NCBI GenBank assembly: GCA_030536575.1
Contig: JAUNPS010000002.1
Location: 62,001 to 126,000, forward strand
DNA from: Eubacteriales bacterium
GTDB lineage: Bacteria > Bacillota > Clostridia > Lachnospirales > Lachnospiraceae
DNA length: 64,000 bases
Direction of reading: 5' to 3'
Every line of letters starts with the position of its first letter. Position 1 is the first letter of the stretch. The position numbers and the translations under genes were made by a program. Below, piece after piece: positions 26,167-34,874 of this stretch. A model generated the notes under the pieces. That model searched no databases. It worked only from the letters and a program-made list of their open reading frames with translations, and was not told where the DNA came from.

Positions 26167-27087
26167 TCACTTTGCCAGTCTGAGCATTTCTTCCAGAGGT
26201 TTCCTGGCGTCTTCCATGATTTTTTCCGGAAGGATTACCTGCTCCGGCTCATGGTCGCTGCCGATGGATTCCAGGACTTTCAGCACCTGATCAATGGTAT
26301 TTTTCTTCATATCCGGGCAAATCTGACACTCTTTGACCGGGTAGAATGTTTTGCCGGGGTTCTGCCGCTCCAATTCGTAAAAAACGCCGGTTTCCGTGGC
26401 AATGAGAAATTCTTTTTCTTCGCTTTCTGCCGCATAGGCAATAATCTCTGCCGTACTTCCCACAAAATCCGAACAGTCCAGAACCTCTTGGGGGCATTCC
26501 GGATGGGTCAGAACCGGAAGGCCCGGATGCTTTTCGCGGGCGGATACGATATCCTTTTTCGAAATCTGTGCATGCAGCGGACAGAAGCCGTCATGGAAGA
26601 TAAAGTGTTTTTCCGGAACCTGTCTGGCGACGAAACGTGCAAGATGCTGATCCGGAATGAAGTAAATCTTCTGGTTTTCAAGGCGCTTTACGATTCGCAC
26701 GGCATTGGAGGAGGTAACGCATACGTCGGATGCTGCCTTGATCTCTGCGGTCGAGTTTACGTAACAGACCACGGCAACGTCCGGATATTCTGCGCGGACG
26801 CGGGCAATCTTCTCAAGATCCGCCATATGGGCCATGGGGCAGTCTGCGGTGGGTTCTGCCATGTATACGTTTTTATCCGGGTTCAGGAGCTTCGCGCTTT
26901 CTCCCATGAAGGATACGCCGCAGAAGAGGATGTTTTTCTGCTCGACCTGGGTGGCTTTGCGGGCGAGCGCGTAGGAGTCTCCTACGTAGTCGGCGGCGGC
27001 CTGGACGTCGCCGTCCGCATAGTAGTGGGCGAGGATCACTACGTCTTTTTGCTTCTTTTGTTCTCTGACCTGTTCCAGTTTTTTCAT
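26167..27087 (-). CDS. nadA: Quinolinate synthase
   Basis: A 306-residue quinolinate synthase that condenses iminoaspartate with dihydroxyacetone phosphate. The three cysteines expected to bind the 4Fe-4S cluster are seen in FCGVSFMGES, CPQEVLD or nearby, and KECQICPDMKKNT. HYYADGDVQAAADYVGDSYALA and CYVNSTAEIKAASDVCVTSSNA match the family. It leads the nadABC operon behind a promoter overlapped by a palindrome. Length is normal. Confidence 0.96.
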   Translation of the reverse strand: MKKLEQVREQKKQKDVVILAHYYADGDVQAAADYVGDSYALARKATQVEQKNILFCGVSFMGESAKLLNPDKNVYMAEPTADCPMAHMADLEKIARVRAEYPDVAVVCYVNSTAEIKAASDVCVTSSNAVRIVKRLENQKIYFIPDQHLARFVARQVPEKHFIFHDGFCPLHAQISKKDIVSAREKHPGLPVLTHPECPQEVLDCSDFVGSTAEIIAYAAESEEKEFLIATETGVFYELERQNPGKTFYPVKECQICPDMKKNTIDQVLKVLESIGSDHEPEQVILPEKIMEDARKPLEEMLRLAK

Positions 27088-27161
27088 AATCTTGTCTCCT
27101 CTGGTGGGAGTACCGGGCGGTTCGGGCGTTTTCCAGGTACTCTTTCTATGTAATCCATGGC

Positions 27162-27191
27162 ATTATAACACACTTCTTGTCAGGTGACAAG
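27162..27191 (-). promoter_or_regulatory. nadA promoter with palindromic (likely NiaR) operator
   Basis: TTGTCA (27190-27185), 17 bp, TATAAT (27167-27162) on the minus strand. The perfect inverted repeat CTTGTCA-CC-TGACAAG (27176-27191) covers the -35 box, an ideal place for repression. NiaR encoded nearby is the obvious candidate; its exact consensus was not checked. Confidence 0.75.
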
Positions 27192-27276
27192 ACAGATATC
27201 TTTACAAATATACAGGGCGGCGCATTGAATTTTAGGGCGCTTTTCTTGTTTCGATATCGATTCTTTTTATTTTTTT

Positions 27277-27370
27277 CAATTCATGTTCGGCAGTTTAACA
27301 GAGCATACTATGCAGAATTGATCTGTACAAGCGGCGGTCACGTTAGAATGGAATGGTGATTTTTCCCTTA
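27277..27370. repeat. Dispersed repeat, copy A
   Basis: The second copy of the repeat at 23859-23960, upstream of the nadA promoter. Similarity is about 60-70 percent by eye, strongest in the first 45 bp. No gene is seen here. Confidence 0.5.
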
Positions 27371-27387
27371 TATGGATTCCTTTATAA

Positions 27388-27450
27388 AGAACGAAAAAGG
27401 ACTTTGTATTCGTGATTTTCTCATTTCGTACAATAGTCCTTTTTCGTTCT
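27388..27450. terminator. Large inverted repeat, probable bidirectional terminator
   Basis: AGAACGAAAAAGGACT (27388-27403) and its exact complement (27435-27450) form a 16-bp stem, extended inward by TTGTA/TACAA with one bulged T. GC-poor arms with A5 and T5 tracts at the stem base give terminator character on both strands. It lies between the seven-gene ATPase cluster and the nad operon. Confidence 0.6.
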
Positions 27451-27458
27451 ACGGTCAG

Positions 27459-27574
27459 ATACTGTCTGGAAGCTAATAGGTTATCCGGCTCTTGCGGCAT
27501 TTACCATAGCGGCTGCTTCCAGCGCCATACCGGCAAAAGGCTGACAGATTATCCGACTCTTGCAGCATTTACCA
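27459..27574. repeat. Degenerate 68-bp direct repeat
   Basis: TTATCCGGCTCTTGCGGCAT at 27481 recurs as TTATCCGACTCTTGCAGCAT at 27549, followed in both by TTACCA. Sequence before the block is loosely similar. It falls in the gene-free gap 27192-27644, which otherwise holds the dispersed repeat and inverted repeat listed here. Confidence 0.5.
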
Positions 27575-27644
27575 AGAATCTATCTGTATAAGCTTTTGGT
27601 TTTATGCTTCGCAGGAATGAAGGATGCGGGCACAGAGGTTCTCT

Positions 27645-29135
27645 TCAGATCTCCCACAGCGGTTCTTCGTCGTCGCTGTCCCAGAGTTCCTCGCATACCT
27701 GGTCATATTCATCGTAGTCCGTATTTTTCATTTGTTCTTCTTCCTTGCGGTTTTTCATCTTTTCCCGGATATTCCGATATACTTCTCTGGCTTTTGGTAG
27801 CGCTTTTTCTTCTGCGAAGGTCTGCATTTTTTCCATCGCTGCGGCTGCGCCGAAGACAGCTGCCGTGGCTGCGCCGGTGCCGATGATACAGGCACCCACG
27901 CTAAACAGTACAAGAAGCGGCGTGGACACCGTTTCGCCCATCAGGAAAGTATAGAGGAGCTCGGAGAATTCGATGATGCCGAATCCACAGGCGTAAAACA
28001 GGATCAGCATTACCAGGATCTCTACCACAAGCATGATCGTCTCCAGGACGGTTTCGGAAGTCGCAGCGTCTTCGTCGGAAACACGGGCGATTTCGTCGGC
28101 GGCCTGGGCCTGGGCTCCTACGTCCTGGCCAATGACTTCCGGGAAGAGGGCGAGCTGGCTGTGGATCGTGCCGTTGGCGCTGGCGATGTAGATGCTGGCG
28201 GCAGTGACGAGCCAGTGTTCTTCTTTCGTCCAGTTCACGGTTTGAGCTTCTTCCGTTTGGTCGGATTCTGCTTGGGCCGCTTCGGATTCCGCAGATTCTG
28301 CTTGGGCCGCCCCGGTTAGGTCGGACTCCGTCTGTCCGGCTTCGGCATGAGTCCCTTCTGTCTGCTCCGCCTCAAACTCTTCCGCTTCGATTTCCTCGGA
28401 CTCCATCTGTCTGGCTTCGGCATGAGTCCCTTCTGTCTGCTCCGCCTCAAACTCTTCCGCTTCGATTTCCTCGGACTCCATCTGCCTGGATTCGGCCTGG
28501 GTTCTTTCTGCCTGGACTCTTTCTGCCTGCTCCTCGGCGCTCTGTGCATTCGCGGGCTGTATCGGCTGCCCCTCTGCATTTTCCACACCGGCTCCGGCTA
28601 CCTCGGCTTCCGGCTGTCTTCGTTCACTGAACGCTTCCTCCGTCAGCTCCTCCTCGGCCGCCTTCAAAAACTGGGTCATCTCCCGTACTGCCAAAATGCA
28701 GGTCTCTCCATACAGTATTTGGTAAAGTCCTTCCTTCAGATCCTCCTCCGGAAGTTCGGCTAAAAATCGAGCCATCTCCCCGGTCATGTCGGCATATTCC
28801 AGGTCTTTATGCATGATCTGGTAAAGGCTCATGAGGAAGCCCTTTTTCTGGGCTGTGGTCATGTTCTTCGTGCATTCTTCGATCTTATCCTGGAGGAGGA
28901 TATCCACATCCCCCATCTCTTTATAATATTTGACTTCAGCGGCCCCCTGCCGGATGCCTGCCTGCATCTTCCGACAGGCCCGCTTCAGCTCCTCCGGACT
29001 CCGATCCGGGCAGATCTGATGCATCGCCTGAATCAGGTCTTCTTCCTCCACCTTTTCCCCGTCTAACAGAGAGACGAGCTGTTTTCGGATCGCTTTGATC
29101 TTTTCCATCTGTTCTTTCACTTTATCTTCTGCCAT
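27645..29135 (-). CDS. Acidic repeat protein with C-terminal membrane helices (unknown function)
   Basis: A 496-residue protein I cannot assign to a family. Residues 1-165 are helical and charged. Residues 170-300 are a low-complexity Glu/Ala/Gln/Ser segment holding two near-identical 25-residue units (core QMESEEIEAEEFEAEQTEG, DNA period 75 bp, 28343-28492). Residues of about 360-435 hold two hydrophobic helices (MLVVEILVMLILFYACGFGI and LLVLFSVGACIIGTGAATA). The C-terminus is very acidic (YDEYDQVCEELWDSDDEE). It is the last gene of the Hsp70/AAA+ cluster, 117 bp after the AAA+ gene, with an extended -10 promoter in that gap. It may be a membrane tether or client-binding component. Confidence 0.7.
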   Translation of the reverse strand: MAEDKVKEQMEKIKAIRKQLVSLLDGEKVEEEDLIQAMHQICPDRSPEELKRACRKMQAGIRQGAAEVKYYKEMGDVDILLQDKIEECTKNMTTAQKKGFLMSLYQIMHKDLEYADMTGEMARFLAELPEEDLKEGLYQILYGETCILAVREMTQFLKAAEEELTEEAFSERRQPEAEVAGAGVENAEGQPIQPANAQSAEEQAERVQAERTQAESRQMESEEIEAEEFEAEQTEGTHAEARQMESEEIEAEEFEAEQTEGTHAEAGQTESDLTGAAQAESAESEAAQAESDQTEEAQTVNWTKEEHWLVTAASIYIASANGTIHSQLALFPEVIGQDVGAQAQAADEIARVSDEDAATSETVLETIMLVVEILVMLILFYACGFGIIEFSELLYTFLMGETVSTPLLVLFSVGACIIGTGAATAAVFGAAAAMEKMQTFAEEKALPKAREVYRNIREKMKNRKEEEQMKNTDYDEYDQVCEELWDSDDEEPLWEI

Positions 29136-29197
29136 CTTTCCGCCTCCTGGTTATTCTTCAAGATAAGAGCTTCTTTCCACCCTTTGATCTTATCCTG

Positions 29198-29206
29198 ATT
29201 ATACCA
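29198..29206 (-). promoter_or_regulatory. Extended -10 promoter before the acidic repeat gene
   Basis: TGGTATAAT on the minus strand (29206-29198) is an extended -10 without a good -35. It lies 63 bp upstream of the start, in the longest gap of the cluster, so the last gene may be made separately. Confidence 0.5.
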
Positions 29207-29252
29207 GACCTTTTTTTCAAAAGTGCACCTACTCGTAAGACAATTTCAAAAA

Positions 29253-31085
29253 TCAGCGCTTTTCATTCATCTTTTTCTGCTTCTCAATAATCCTGGCACT
29301 GATCACGTCGAACAGGTAGCGGTCATAAGGGCTGTCCTCGCAGGCTTCCCGGCACTCCGGCGCGAACGCCGCACGCTCCTCATCAAATCCGGAGAACGCC
29401 AGAAAATCCTCTTCTGACGCGGAAAGATACCGGTTCTCCCGCGCTTCGAACCACATTTCTACGATATCACGCATATTTGTCTGGCCGTGGGGACGCATGT
29501 TCATCGCACACCGAATGAGCCGTTCCTCATACACTTCACAGGAATAGGGTCTTGAAACACCGGAATCCAATCTTAGTTCATTATTTACCGTGGCAACCAG
29601 CTTCGTCACATTGGCCCCGGTGAAAAACGGCCATTTCCCCGTCTTTTCGCCCAGTTCCCCGATTTGCCGTACCACCTTTCTTCCCAGTTCCCGGCTCCGA
29701 ATCTGTTCCTGAAGTTCTTCCTCGAAAAGCCGCCCTCCCGTTTCTTCATTAATGCACCAAAGCTTCTCGCACAAAATCCTGGACAATTCCGCCCCTGTCG
29801 GCATAAAAACAAAAAACCGCTCGCTGAGTCTTCCGTCTCTTAAAAGCTCCGGCGGAATCTTTCGGATACTATTTGCCGTAATAAAGGTAAAAACGGAGGC
29901 TGTCCGCTTCTGCATCCAGTCTAAAAGCTGGCCCAGCAGATTCAGTTTCACCTCATGGGTATGGTCATCGACCCGGAAAATCTTCTCCACCTCGTCGATC
30001 AGGAGAACACAGGGCGCCATGGCTTCGATTCGTTCCAGGCAACGCCGCATATTGGATTCAGATTCCCCGAAGCTGTTCGACTGAATCCTGTCAATCTGAA
30101 ATTTAATCAGCGTCGCACCATCCAGCGTCCTGGCAGCTTCCTCCGCCATAAGAGACTTTCCGGTTCCGGGTATCCCGGTGAGCAAAACGCCCTTTGGCGC
30201 TTCCACACCGTCCAAATAACGCCCCTGCTCCGGCTTCAGAAAAATGTCCCTCTGGTCTTCCAACCAGCTCTGGATTCCATCAAGTCCGACTGCCCGCTCC
30301 GCCCTGTGTTCCCTTCCGGACTTCTCATAGTCCATCATGACAATCGTGGGGTCTTTCTGCGCCGCAGTTTCCTTCTCGACGCGGATCAGCTCTTTCATCC
30401 GTTCTTCGCAGATGCGTCTGGTTTCCGGCAGGCTTGCATCCAATTCACAGCTTACGCCATATTCCCGCCGGATCGACTCCAGGATCGTGTCAATCTGATA
30501 CTCCGACAGACCTTTCAGCCTCTTCGCCACTTTCTGAAGATCCTGGTTTGACGGTTCTTTTTCCAGACGCTCCCGAACAATCTTCTGAATGTCTTCCAGA
30601 TCGATGGGGCGCATGCGGATCAGCTCGATTTCGTCTCCAAATCCATCCGGAATCAATATATGTGGAGTGGAAATCAACAGAAACGCATTTTCCGCCCACT
30701 CAGCGTCCAGAAATGCCTTAATCATCCGCTCCTGCTGCTTTTTCTCCCATATGTGAAAATCCCGCAGTGTAAAAAAGCACGCATAGCGGTAATTTCCCGG
30801 TATTTCCTCCGGCTCCCTGCGGCTTTCCGGACAGCAATACCGAAAGTAGATCTCGCTGAAGTCAAAAAAGCGTTTTTGTTCTTTTAAATAGGCATACCGA
30901 CAGCCTTTTTCTTTTTGGGACTGCAGGGGCCATTTCCCCTCCCGCTGTCTCCGGACAAACAGCTCCCAGAGCACTGCGGACTGGTTCACCGCCTGCTCGA
31001 TGATGTGTCTGTCCTCAGACTGAAAATACAAAATCCGTTTCCTTGTGTGGGAAATTGGGACGTCGATATCGTGAATGACTGTCAT
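29253..31085 (-). CDS. Ycf46-like AAA+ ATPase
   Basis: A 610-residue AAA+ protein. The N-terminal 260 residues resemble the degenerate first domain of Ycf46-type proteins (LLISTPHILIPDGFGDEIE, then LKGLSEYQIDTIL). The active module has Walker A GIPGTGKS (304-311), the FGESESNMRR segment (339-348), Walker B CVLLIDEVEK (359-368), sensor 1 FITANS (401-406) and arginines in GRLSERF (418-424). A C-terminal helical region follows. Such ATPases use ATP hydrolysis to remodel proteins, probably as a ring. It overlaps the Hsp70-like gene by ATGA, suggesting that the two proteins work together. Client unknown. Confidence 0.9.
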   Translation of the reverse strand: MTVIHDIDVPISHTRKRILYFQSEDRHIIEQAVNQSAVLWELFVRRQREGKWPLQSQKEKGCRYAYLKEQKRFFDFSEIYFRYCCPESRREPEEIPGNYRYACFFTLRDFHIWEKKQQERMIKAFLDAEWAENAFLLISTPHILIPDGFGDEIELIRMRPIDLEDIQKIVRERLEKEPSNQDLQKVAKRLKGLSEYQIDTILESIRREYGVSCELDASLPETRRICEERMKELIRVEKETAAQKDPTIVMMDYEKSGREHRAERAVGLDGIQSWLEDQRDIFLKPEQGRYLDGVEAPKGVLLTGIPGTGKSLMAEEAARTLDGATLIKFQIDRIQSNSFGESESNMRRCLERIEAMAPCVLLIDEVEKIFRVDDHTHEVKLNLLGQLLDWMQKRTASVFTFITANSIRKIPPELLRDGRLSERFFVFMPTGAELSRILCEKLWCINEETGGRLFEEELQEQIRSRELGRKVVRQIGELGEKTGKWPFFTGANVTKLVATVNNELRLDSGVSRPYSCEVYEERLIRCAMNMRPHGQTNMRDIVEMWFEARENRYLSASEEDFLAFSGFDEERAAFAPECREACEDSPYDRYLFDVISARIIEKQKKMNEKR

Positions 31086-33100
31086 AAAGGTTTCCCTCCG
31101 ATTCTGGTATCTTTTTCCTGAATCATGTGAAAATAGGGCGTCATATGCTCAACATGTTCTTTTAGGGACGGTTCCAGCGCCGTCAGAAGCTGGTCTTTGA
31201 TTTTCCCTCTGATGTTAAGCTGGCTCTGATAATCCGCTGTCAGCTCCCGGAGGATTCTGCCTGACCGGCTCCTGGCTTTTTCGAAGCAATAGGCTTTCTC
31301 GGCTAAATTTCTTGGCCTCCCCGGTCTCCACCCGTTCAAAAACCCGAATATTCTCCGCATGTGAAGATGAAGCGTCACTTCAGTTCCCAGAAAGGCATGT
31401 TTCACTGCTTCCTCGTCGATCCGAAAACAAAAGCGATCCTCAAATCCTGGGAAAAGGCTGTCAAAACGTTCCTTCAGGCATTGATTAATTTTCTCGCCGA
31501 TCCGGTCTTTCAGATACCACAATTCCAGCCCTTCCCGCACTTCTTTCCCAAGCTCCAGGTCTGCGGTGCGCTCTTTCTCAAATGCCTGTTTCCATTCCAG
31601 CAGACTGCGGTCTTTCGGATCTTTCTGCCAGGATTCCATGGTGCGTACCATCATCTGATAGGTTTCAAGAGCAACATATTTCGCCACAGTCACTTCCATG
31701 CTCCGGGCTCCTTCCGTCAGGATCTCCCGTACACACATCAAAAGTTCCTGAAACTCTCTGTTTTTCAGGACTTCGACTGCCGCCACATAAGCCAGCCCTT
31801 CCACCACCGAATAATTCGGCAGCTCTGCCATCACCGGTTCCCTTCCGAAACATTCTTTCGCCAGTCTGCGCACCTCCGGCATGGCGGAAACGCCCCCCGT
31901 GAGAATCACTTTGTCTGGAATCCGGCCATGCAGATATTTCTCCATCTGCCTTTTCGCTTCCTGAAAAATGCTTCGCCCCGCAAGATACCAGGAAGGAAAT
32001 ACCCGGACAGAGTCTTCGGAATCTGACAGGGAAGCGCTTCCTACGCGTATCGGCATCCGGTAAAGCACCTGTCCCATGAATGGCTTTTTGATAAACCAGC
32101 TTACGTACTCCTGATTTGGATCGCCGCCGGATTCCGGTTCAAAAAAGACGGCATAAAGGCCTGTATCCGTTCCATCTGTTCCTGTTTTTCCGTAGTAATC
32201 TTCTTTTTTCTTTCGAAGTTCCAGTTTATTGTAGGTGCAGACCATGGTTTCCGGCGCATGGCGGCCTTCTCCGCAATACTGCCGCAGTTTTAGGAGACGC
32301 CTGGGCCATTCCTGTTCGGGCGGTTCTTTTTCCAGGCAGAAGCATTTCAGCATCAGTTCTTCAATGCTTCCTCCACCGAAGGGGCGGCTGTATTCGCCGT
32401 CCGGAGGAATCCGGTCTTCGGTCACTAAGGTCACGTCAAAAGTGCTGGAACCACAGTCTACAATCAGGACGGTTTCGCCCCGCTGAATTCTTTTTTCGGC
32501 TTCGATCCCAGGATTTGTTTCCCGCGCAAAAGCGGCCAGCGATTCCGAAACAATCACAAGATCAATCGGCTTATCGTAACCTTCCACTTCCAATCCGTCT
32601 TTCAGAAGGTTCGCATATTCGATTTCCCGTTTTTTCCATTTTGAGCCAGCCGGACGGCCTACTACCAGAATGGTTCTTTTTTCTCTGCTGATCGCATGAG
32701 CATTATAGGCAAACAGCAGGCGGATGAACTCCTGAAAAGCCATCCGCATAATTTCTTCATAGGTATATTCATCCGGTCTTCCGTCGTCCCTTCGGTATTT
32801 TGTCCGCGCTTCATTGGTGCCGGGGCATTTTTTGAAATTGTAGTATGCCCTTCCATTCTGGAAATTCCCGATTCCCATCTTTCGGGGAAGGCTTTTATCC
32901 GTAGGAATGAACAGGACATTCGGGCATTTGTAGCCGACTCTGGTGCTGTCCGGGAACAGCGGGTCATTGGCAATCCTGCCGTCTTTCTGCCTTGCCAGAA
33001 CCGCGCTCACCTCTCCATCTCCGAAGTCCACGCCGATCAGGTTTACATCCTCGATCCGTTCCGGAATCTCCACGCCAAAACGTTCAAATAAACTTTCCAT
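31082..33100 (-). CDS. Diverged Hsp70/actin-fold ATPase
   Basis: A 672-residue protein with a DnaK-like nucleotide-binding fold: phosphate-1 loop LIGVDFGDGE (21-30), a VGRPAGSKW segment (147-154), phosphate-2 loop VLIVDCGSSTFDVTLV (211-226) and adenosine motif VILTGGVSAMPEVRRL (398-413). The residues after 430 do not look like the DnaK substrate-binding beta-sandwich; they are helical and charged with several Arg/Lys-rich stretches. So the ATPase clamp is kept but the partner-binding part is new. The start at 33100 has GGGGAGG 6 nt upstream; an ORF extension to 33265 overlaps the preceding gene. It lies between the charged helical gene and the AAA+ gene. Confidence 0.88.
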   Translation of the reverse strand: MESLFERFGVEIPERIEDVNLIGVDFGDGEVSAVLARQKDGRIANDPLFPDSTRVGYKCPNVLFIPTDKSLPRKMGIGNFQNGRAYYNFKKCPGTNEARTKYRRDDGRPDEYTYEEIMRMAFQEFIRLLFAYNAHAISREKRTILVVGRPAGSKWKKREIEYANLLKDGLEVEGYDKPIDLVIVSESLAAFARETNPGIEAEKRIQRGETVLIVDCGSSTFDVTLVTEDRIPPDGEYSRPFGGGSIEELMLKCFCLEKEPPEQEWPRRLLKLRQYCGEGRHAPETMVCTYNKLELRKKKEDYYGKTGTDGTDTGLYAVFFEPESGGDPNQEYVSWFIKKPFMGQVLYRMPIRVGSASLSDSEDSVRVFPSWYLAGRSIFQEAKRQMEKYLHGRIPDKVILTGGVSAMPEVRRLAKECFGREPVMAELPNYSVVEGLAYVAAVEVLKNREFQELLMCVREILTEGARSMEVTVAKYVALETYQMMVRTMESWQKDPKDRSLLEWKQAFEKERTADLELGKEVREGLELWYLKDRIGEKINQCLKERFDSLFPGFEDRFCFRIDEEAVKHAFLGTEVTLHLHMRRIFGFLNGWRPGRPRNLAEKAYCFEKARSRSGRILRELTADYQSQLNIRGKIKDQLLTALEPSLKEHVEHMTPYFHMIQEKDTRIGGKPL

Positions 33101-33119
33101 GATTCCTCCCCTGTCAAAT

Positions 33120-34046
33120 TCAGCGATACCAGCCTGGAAAAATCCGGCCGTAAACGGTTCTCCCCTCCTGCACATCCCGCCAGTACAGGCCGGGGTACAA
33201 GAGCTGGTAATTTCCGGCCTTTTTAAACTCCATGCGAATTTCCTCCGGAAGCTCCTTTTCTTCATACGGGAGCAGACAGAGCCTGTTCTTCGGCGTGTTT
33301 TCCCATAACCTCAGCAGCTTTTTCCCCTGTTCGATCCCAATTCGCCAGTCTTCCGTTCGAACGATCTCCGTTACCATCGGCCAGACATCCTGAACTGCCT
33401 GTTTCATGATAAAGTGCTTTTCCCGGTCTGCCAGTTTTCTTTTCAGATAGTCCTCCTGTTTCCGAAAATGCGTCTTTTTTTCCCGCAGCCACAGAAGATT
33501 TCCTTTCTGCTCCTGTCGGAAGCGCCGGATGATTTCCCGTAGTTCCTCCTGTCTGGCTTTCGAAACGGAACGGTTCCTGGCCCGCACCAGAATTTCCAAT
33601 TCCTCTCCGGTCAGTTCCGGTGTGTGAAGTTCCGAAAGATGGAACTCTTCTGCTTTTTCAAAGTCCTTTGAGTCGGTGATTCTGGGAAGAGTGAAACGGC
33701 CATGCTCCACGCTTCCGGCGCTTTGACGAAATACCTGGGTCAGTGTGTTTCTGGCATTCATGAGCTGGGAAGCATACTTTTCCGCTTCCTGTTCATGGTA
33801 AAGGGCAAATCCGGCGAACATGCTTAAAGCTTCCGCAATCTTTGGGAACAGCTCTGCGTAAGCCATCGTATCGGCTACGTAAGCGTTCCAGTCCGAAACT
33901 GCTTTCTGGTAATCGGCATAGGCGAAAAGACTCTTTTCCGCTTCCCACAAAACCTTTTCCGAATCGGCTGTTTTCCTTTTCAGAAAATCTTCGTAGTAAT
34001 CCGGCAGTGCCTGTTCTTTTTTCGCATCTTTCTGTACGGCTGTCAT
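33120..34046 (-). CDS. Charged helical protein of the Hsp70/AAA+ cluster
   Basis: A 308-residue soluble protein with no family I recognise. Residues 10-110 and 160-240 are strongly helical, with coiled-coil-like RARNRSVSKARQEELREII and KTHFRKQEDYLKRKLADRE stretches. The C-terminus ends LLYPGLYWRD...FPGWYR. The YPGLY motif recurs in the neighbouring membrane protein, which hints at a shared C-terminal fold. ATG 34046 overlaps the preceding stop by 4 nt; a longer frame to 34076 is disfavoured. It could be an adaptor for the Hsp70-like protein encoded 19 nt downstream. Confidence 0.75.
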   Translation of the reverse strand: MTAVQKDAKKEQALPDYYEDFLKRKTADSEKVLWEAEKSLFAYADYQKAVSDWNAYVADTMAYAELFPKIAEALSMFAGFALYHEQEAEKYASQLMNARNTLTQVFRQSAGSVEHGRFTLPRITDSKDFEKAEEFHLSELHTPELTGEELEILVRARNRSVSKARQEELREIIRRFRQEQKGNLLWLREKKTHFRKQEDYLKRKLADREKHFIMKQAVQDVWPMVTEIVRTEDWRIGIEQGKKLLRLWENTPKNRLCLLPYEEKELPEEIRMEFKKAGNYQLLYPGLYWRDVQEGRTVYGRIFPGWYR

Positions 34047-34819
34047 GCTCTTTCCCCCTTCCGGACTCCCCAGCATTCTTCTAAAAGACAGAAGGTCTCT
34101 CCCTGCTTTTGATACAGTCCGGGATAGACGGTGGCATAAGGGCTTCCGATCTCAAATTCCTGCTGTCTCGCGGAATTTCCCCTGAAATCCTCGTAAAACA
34201 TGGGATAAATCCCTGCATTGCAGAAAATCCGATAAATTTCCCGAATATTTTTTCGGGCGTCTCTGGCCCTGGCCTGTTCATCCATGCCAGCGGGATCTCT
34301 GTCCATATAACTTGCGGTTTCCTGAACGATTCGGTACAGCAGGGTTCCGGTCTGTTCCAGAATTTCTTTAAAAATCCGTCGGTTCTCCCATTCGCGGATC
34401 CCTTCCTGAACCGTGTGGAGCTCTTCTTCCAGTTCTTTCGGCTCCAAGGCCGCCTTTCGGGTGATAAATGCCTGCCGGTTCATGGAAACGGCCGGGAGCG
34501 AAACGGCAAAACCTTCGCAGGTCAGGCTCTTCGTTCCCAGAAGGCTGAGAAATTCGGTCTGTAAACGCCGCAGAAAACCCGCATCGTCGGGATATTCCCG
34601 TTCGATTCCGATCAATGCCTGGAAGGCCCTTGCATTTCGCATAAAAAGCCCGGCATAAACGTCATAGCTTTTCAATTCCTGAAATTCTTTTTCCAGTTCG
34701 TAGAGCTGCCCCGCCTTTTTTTTCTTCCGGCGGCGGCAAAGAACCAGCGCCAGGCACAGGACTCCGGCGAACACGGCCAACGCAATGATTCCGTTTATGA
34801 TCTGTGGTTCATTCTCCAT
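34043..34819 (-). CDS. Single-pass membrane protein of the Hsp70/AAA+ cluster
   Basis: A 258-residue protein with one N-terminal helix (IIALAVFAGVLCLALVLC, about residues 10-27) followed by RRRKKKK, so the remainder is cytoplasmic by the positive-inside rule. The cytoplasmic part is helical, with a YPMFYEDF segment and a C-terminal ATVYPGLYQKQ motif similar to the next protein's. Function unknown; it would anchor the system to the membrane. Stop overlaps the next start (ATGA). A hairpin precedes its ribosome site. Confidence 0.78.
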   Translation of the reverse strand: MENEPQIINGIIALAVFAGVLCLALVLCRRRKKKKAGQLYELEKEFQELKSYDVYAGLFMRNARAFQALIGIEREYPDDAGFLRRLQTEFLSLLGTKSLTCEGFAVSLPAVSMNRQAFITRKAALEPKELEEELHTVQEGIREWENRRIFKEILEQTGTLLYRIVQETASYMDRDPAGMDEQARARDARKNIREIYRIFCNAGIYPMFYEDFRGNSARQQEFEIGSPYATVYPGLYQKQGETFCLLEECWGVRKGERA

Positions 34820-34836
34820 GTCTTTCCCCGCTCCTT

Positions 34837-34854
34837 CCTGGCCATCTGGCCAGG
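34837..34854 (-). promoter_or_regulatory. Hairpin abutting a ribosome binding site
   Basis: CCTGGCC-AGAT-GGCCAGG (7-bp stem) is immediately followed by AAGGAGCGG, the site for the 34043-34819 gene. It may expose or protect that site in the 55-nt gap of the operon. Confidence 0.45.
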
Positions 34855-34874
34855 TCTTCGTCTGATTTGGCCTT

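Noticed and set aside
27276-27500. 74-codon minus-strand ORF upstream of nadA
   Set aside because: It spans a dispersed repeat and a large inverted repeat, has no good ribosome site and no recognisable product.
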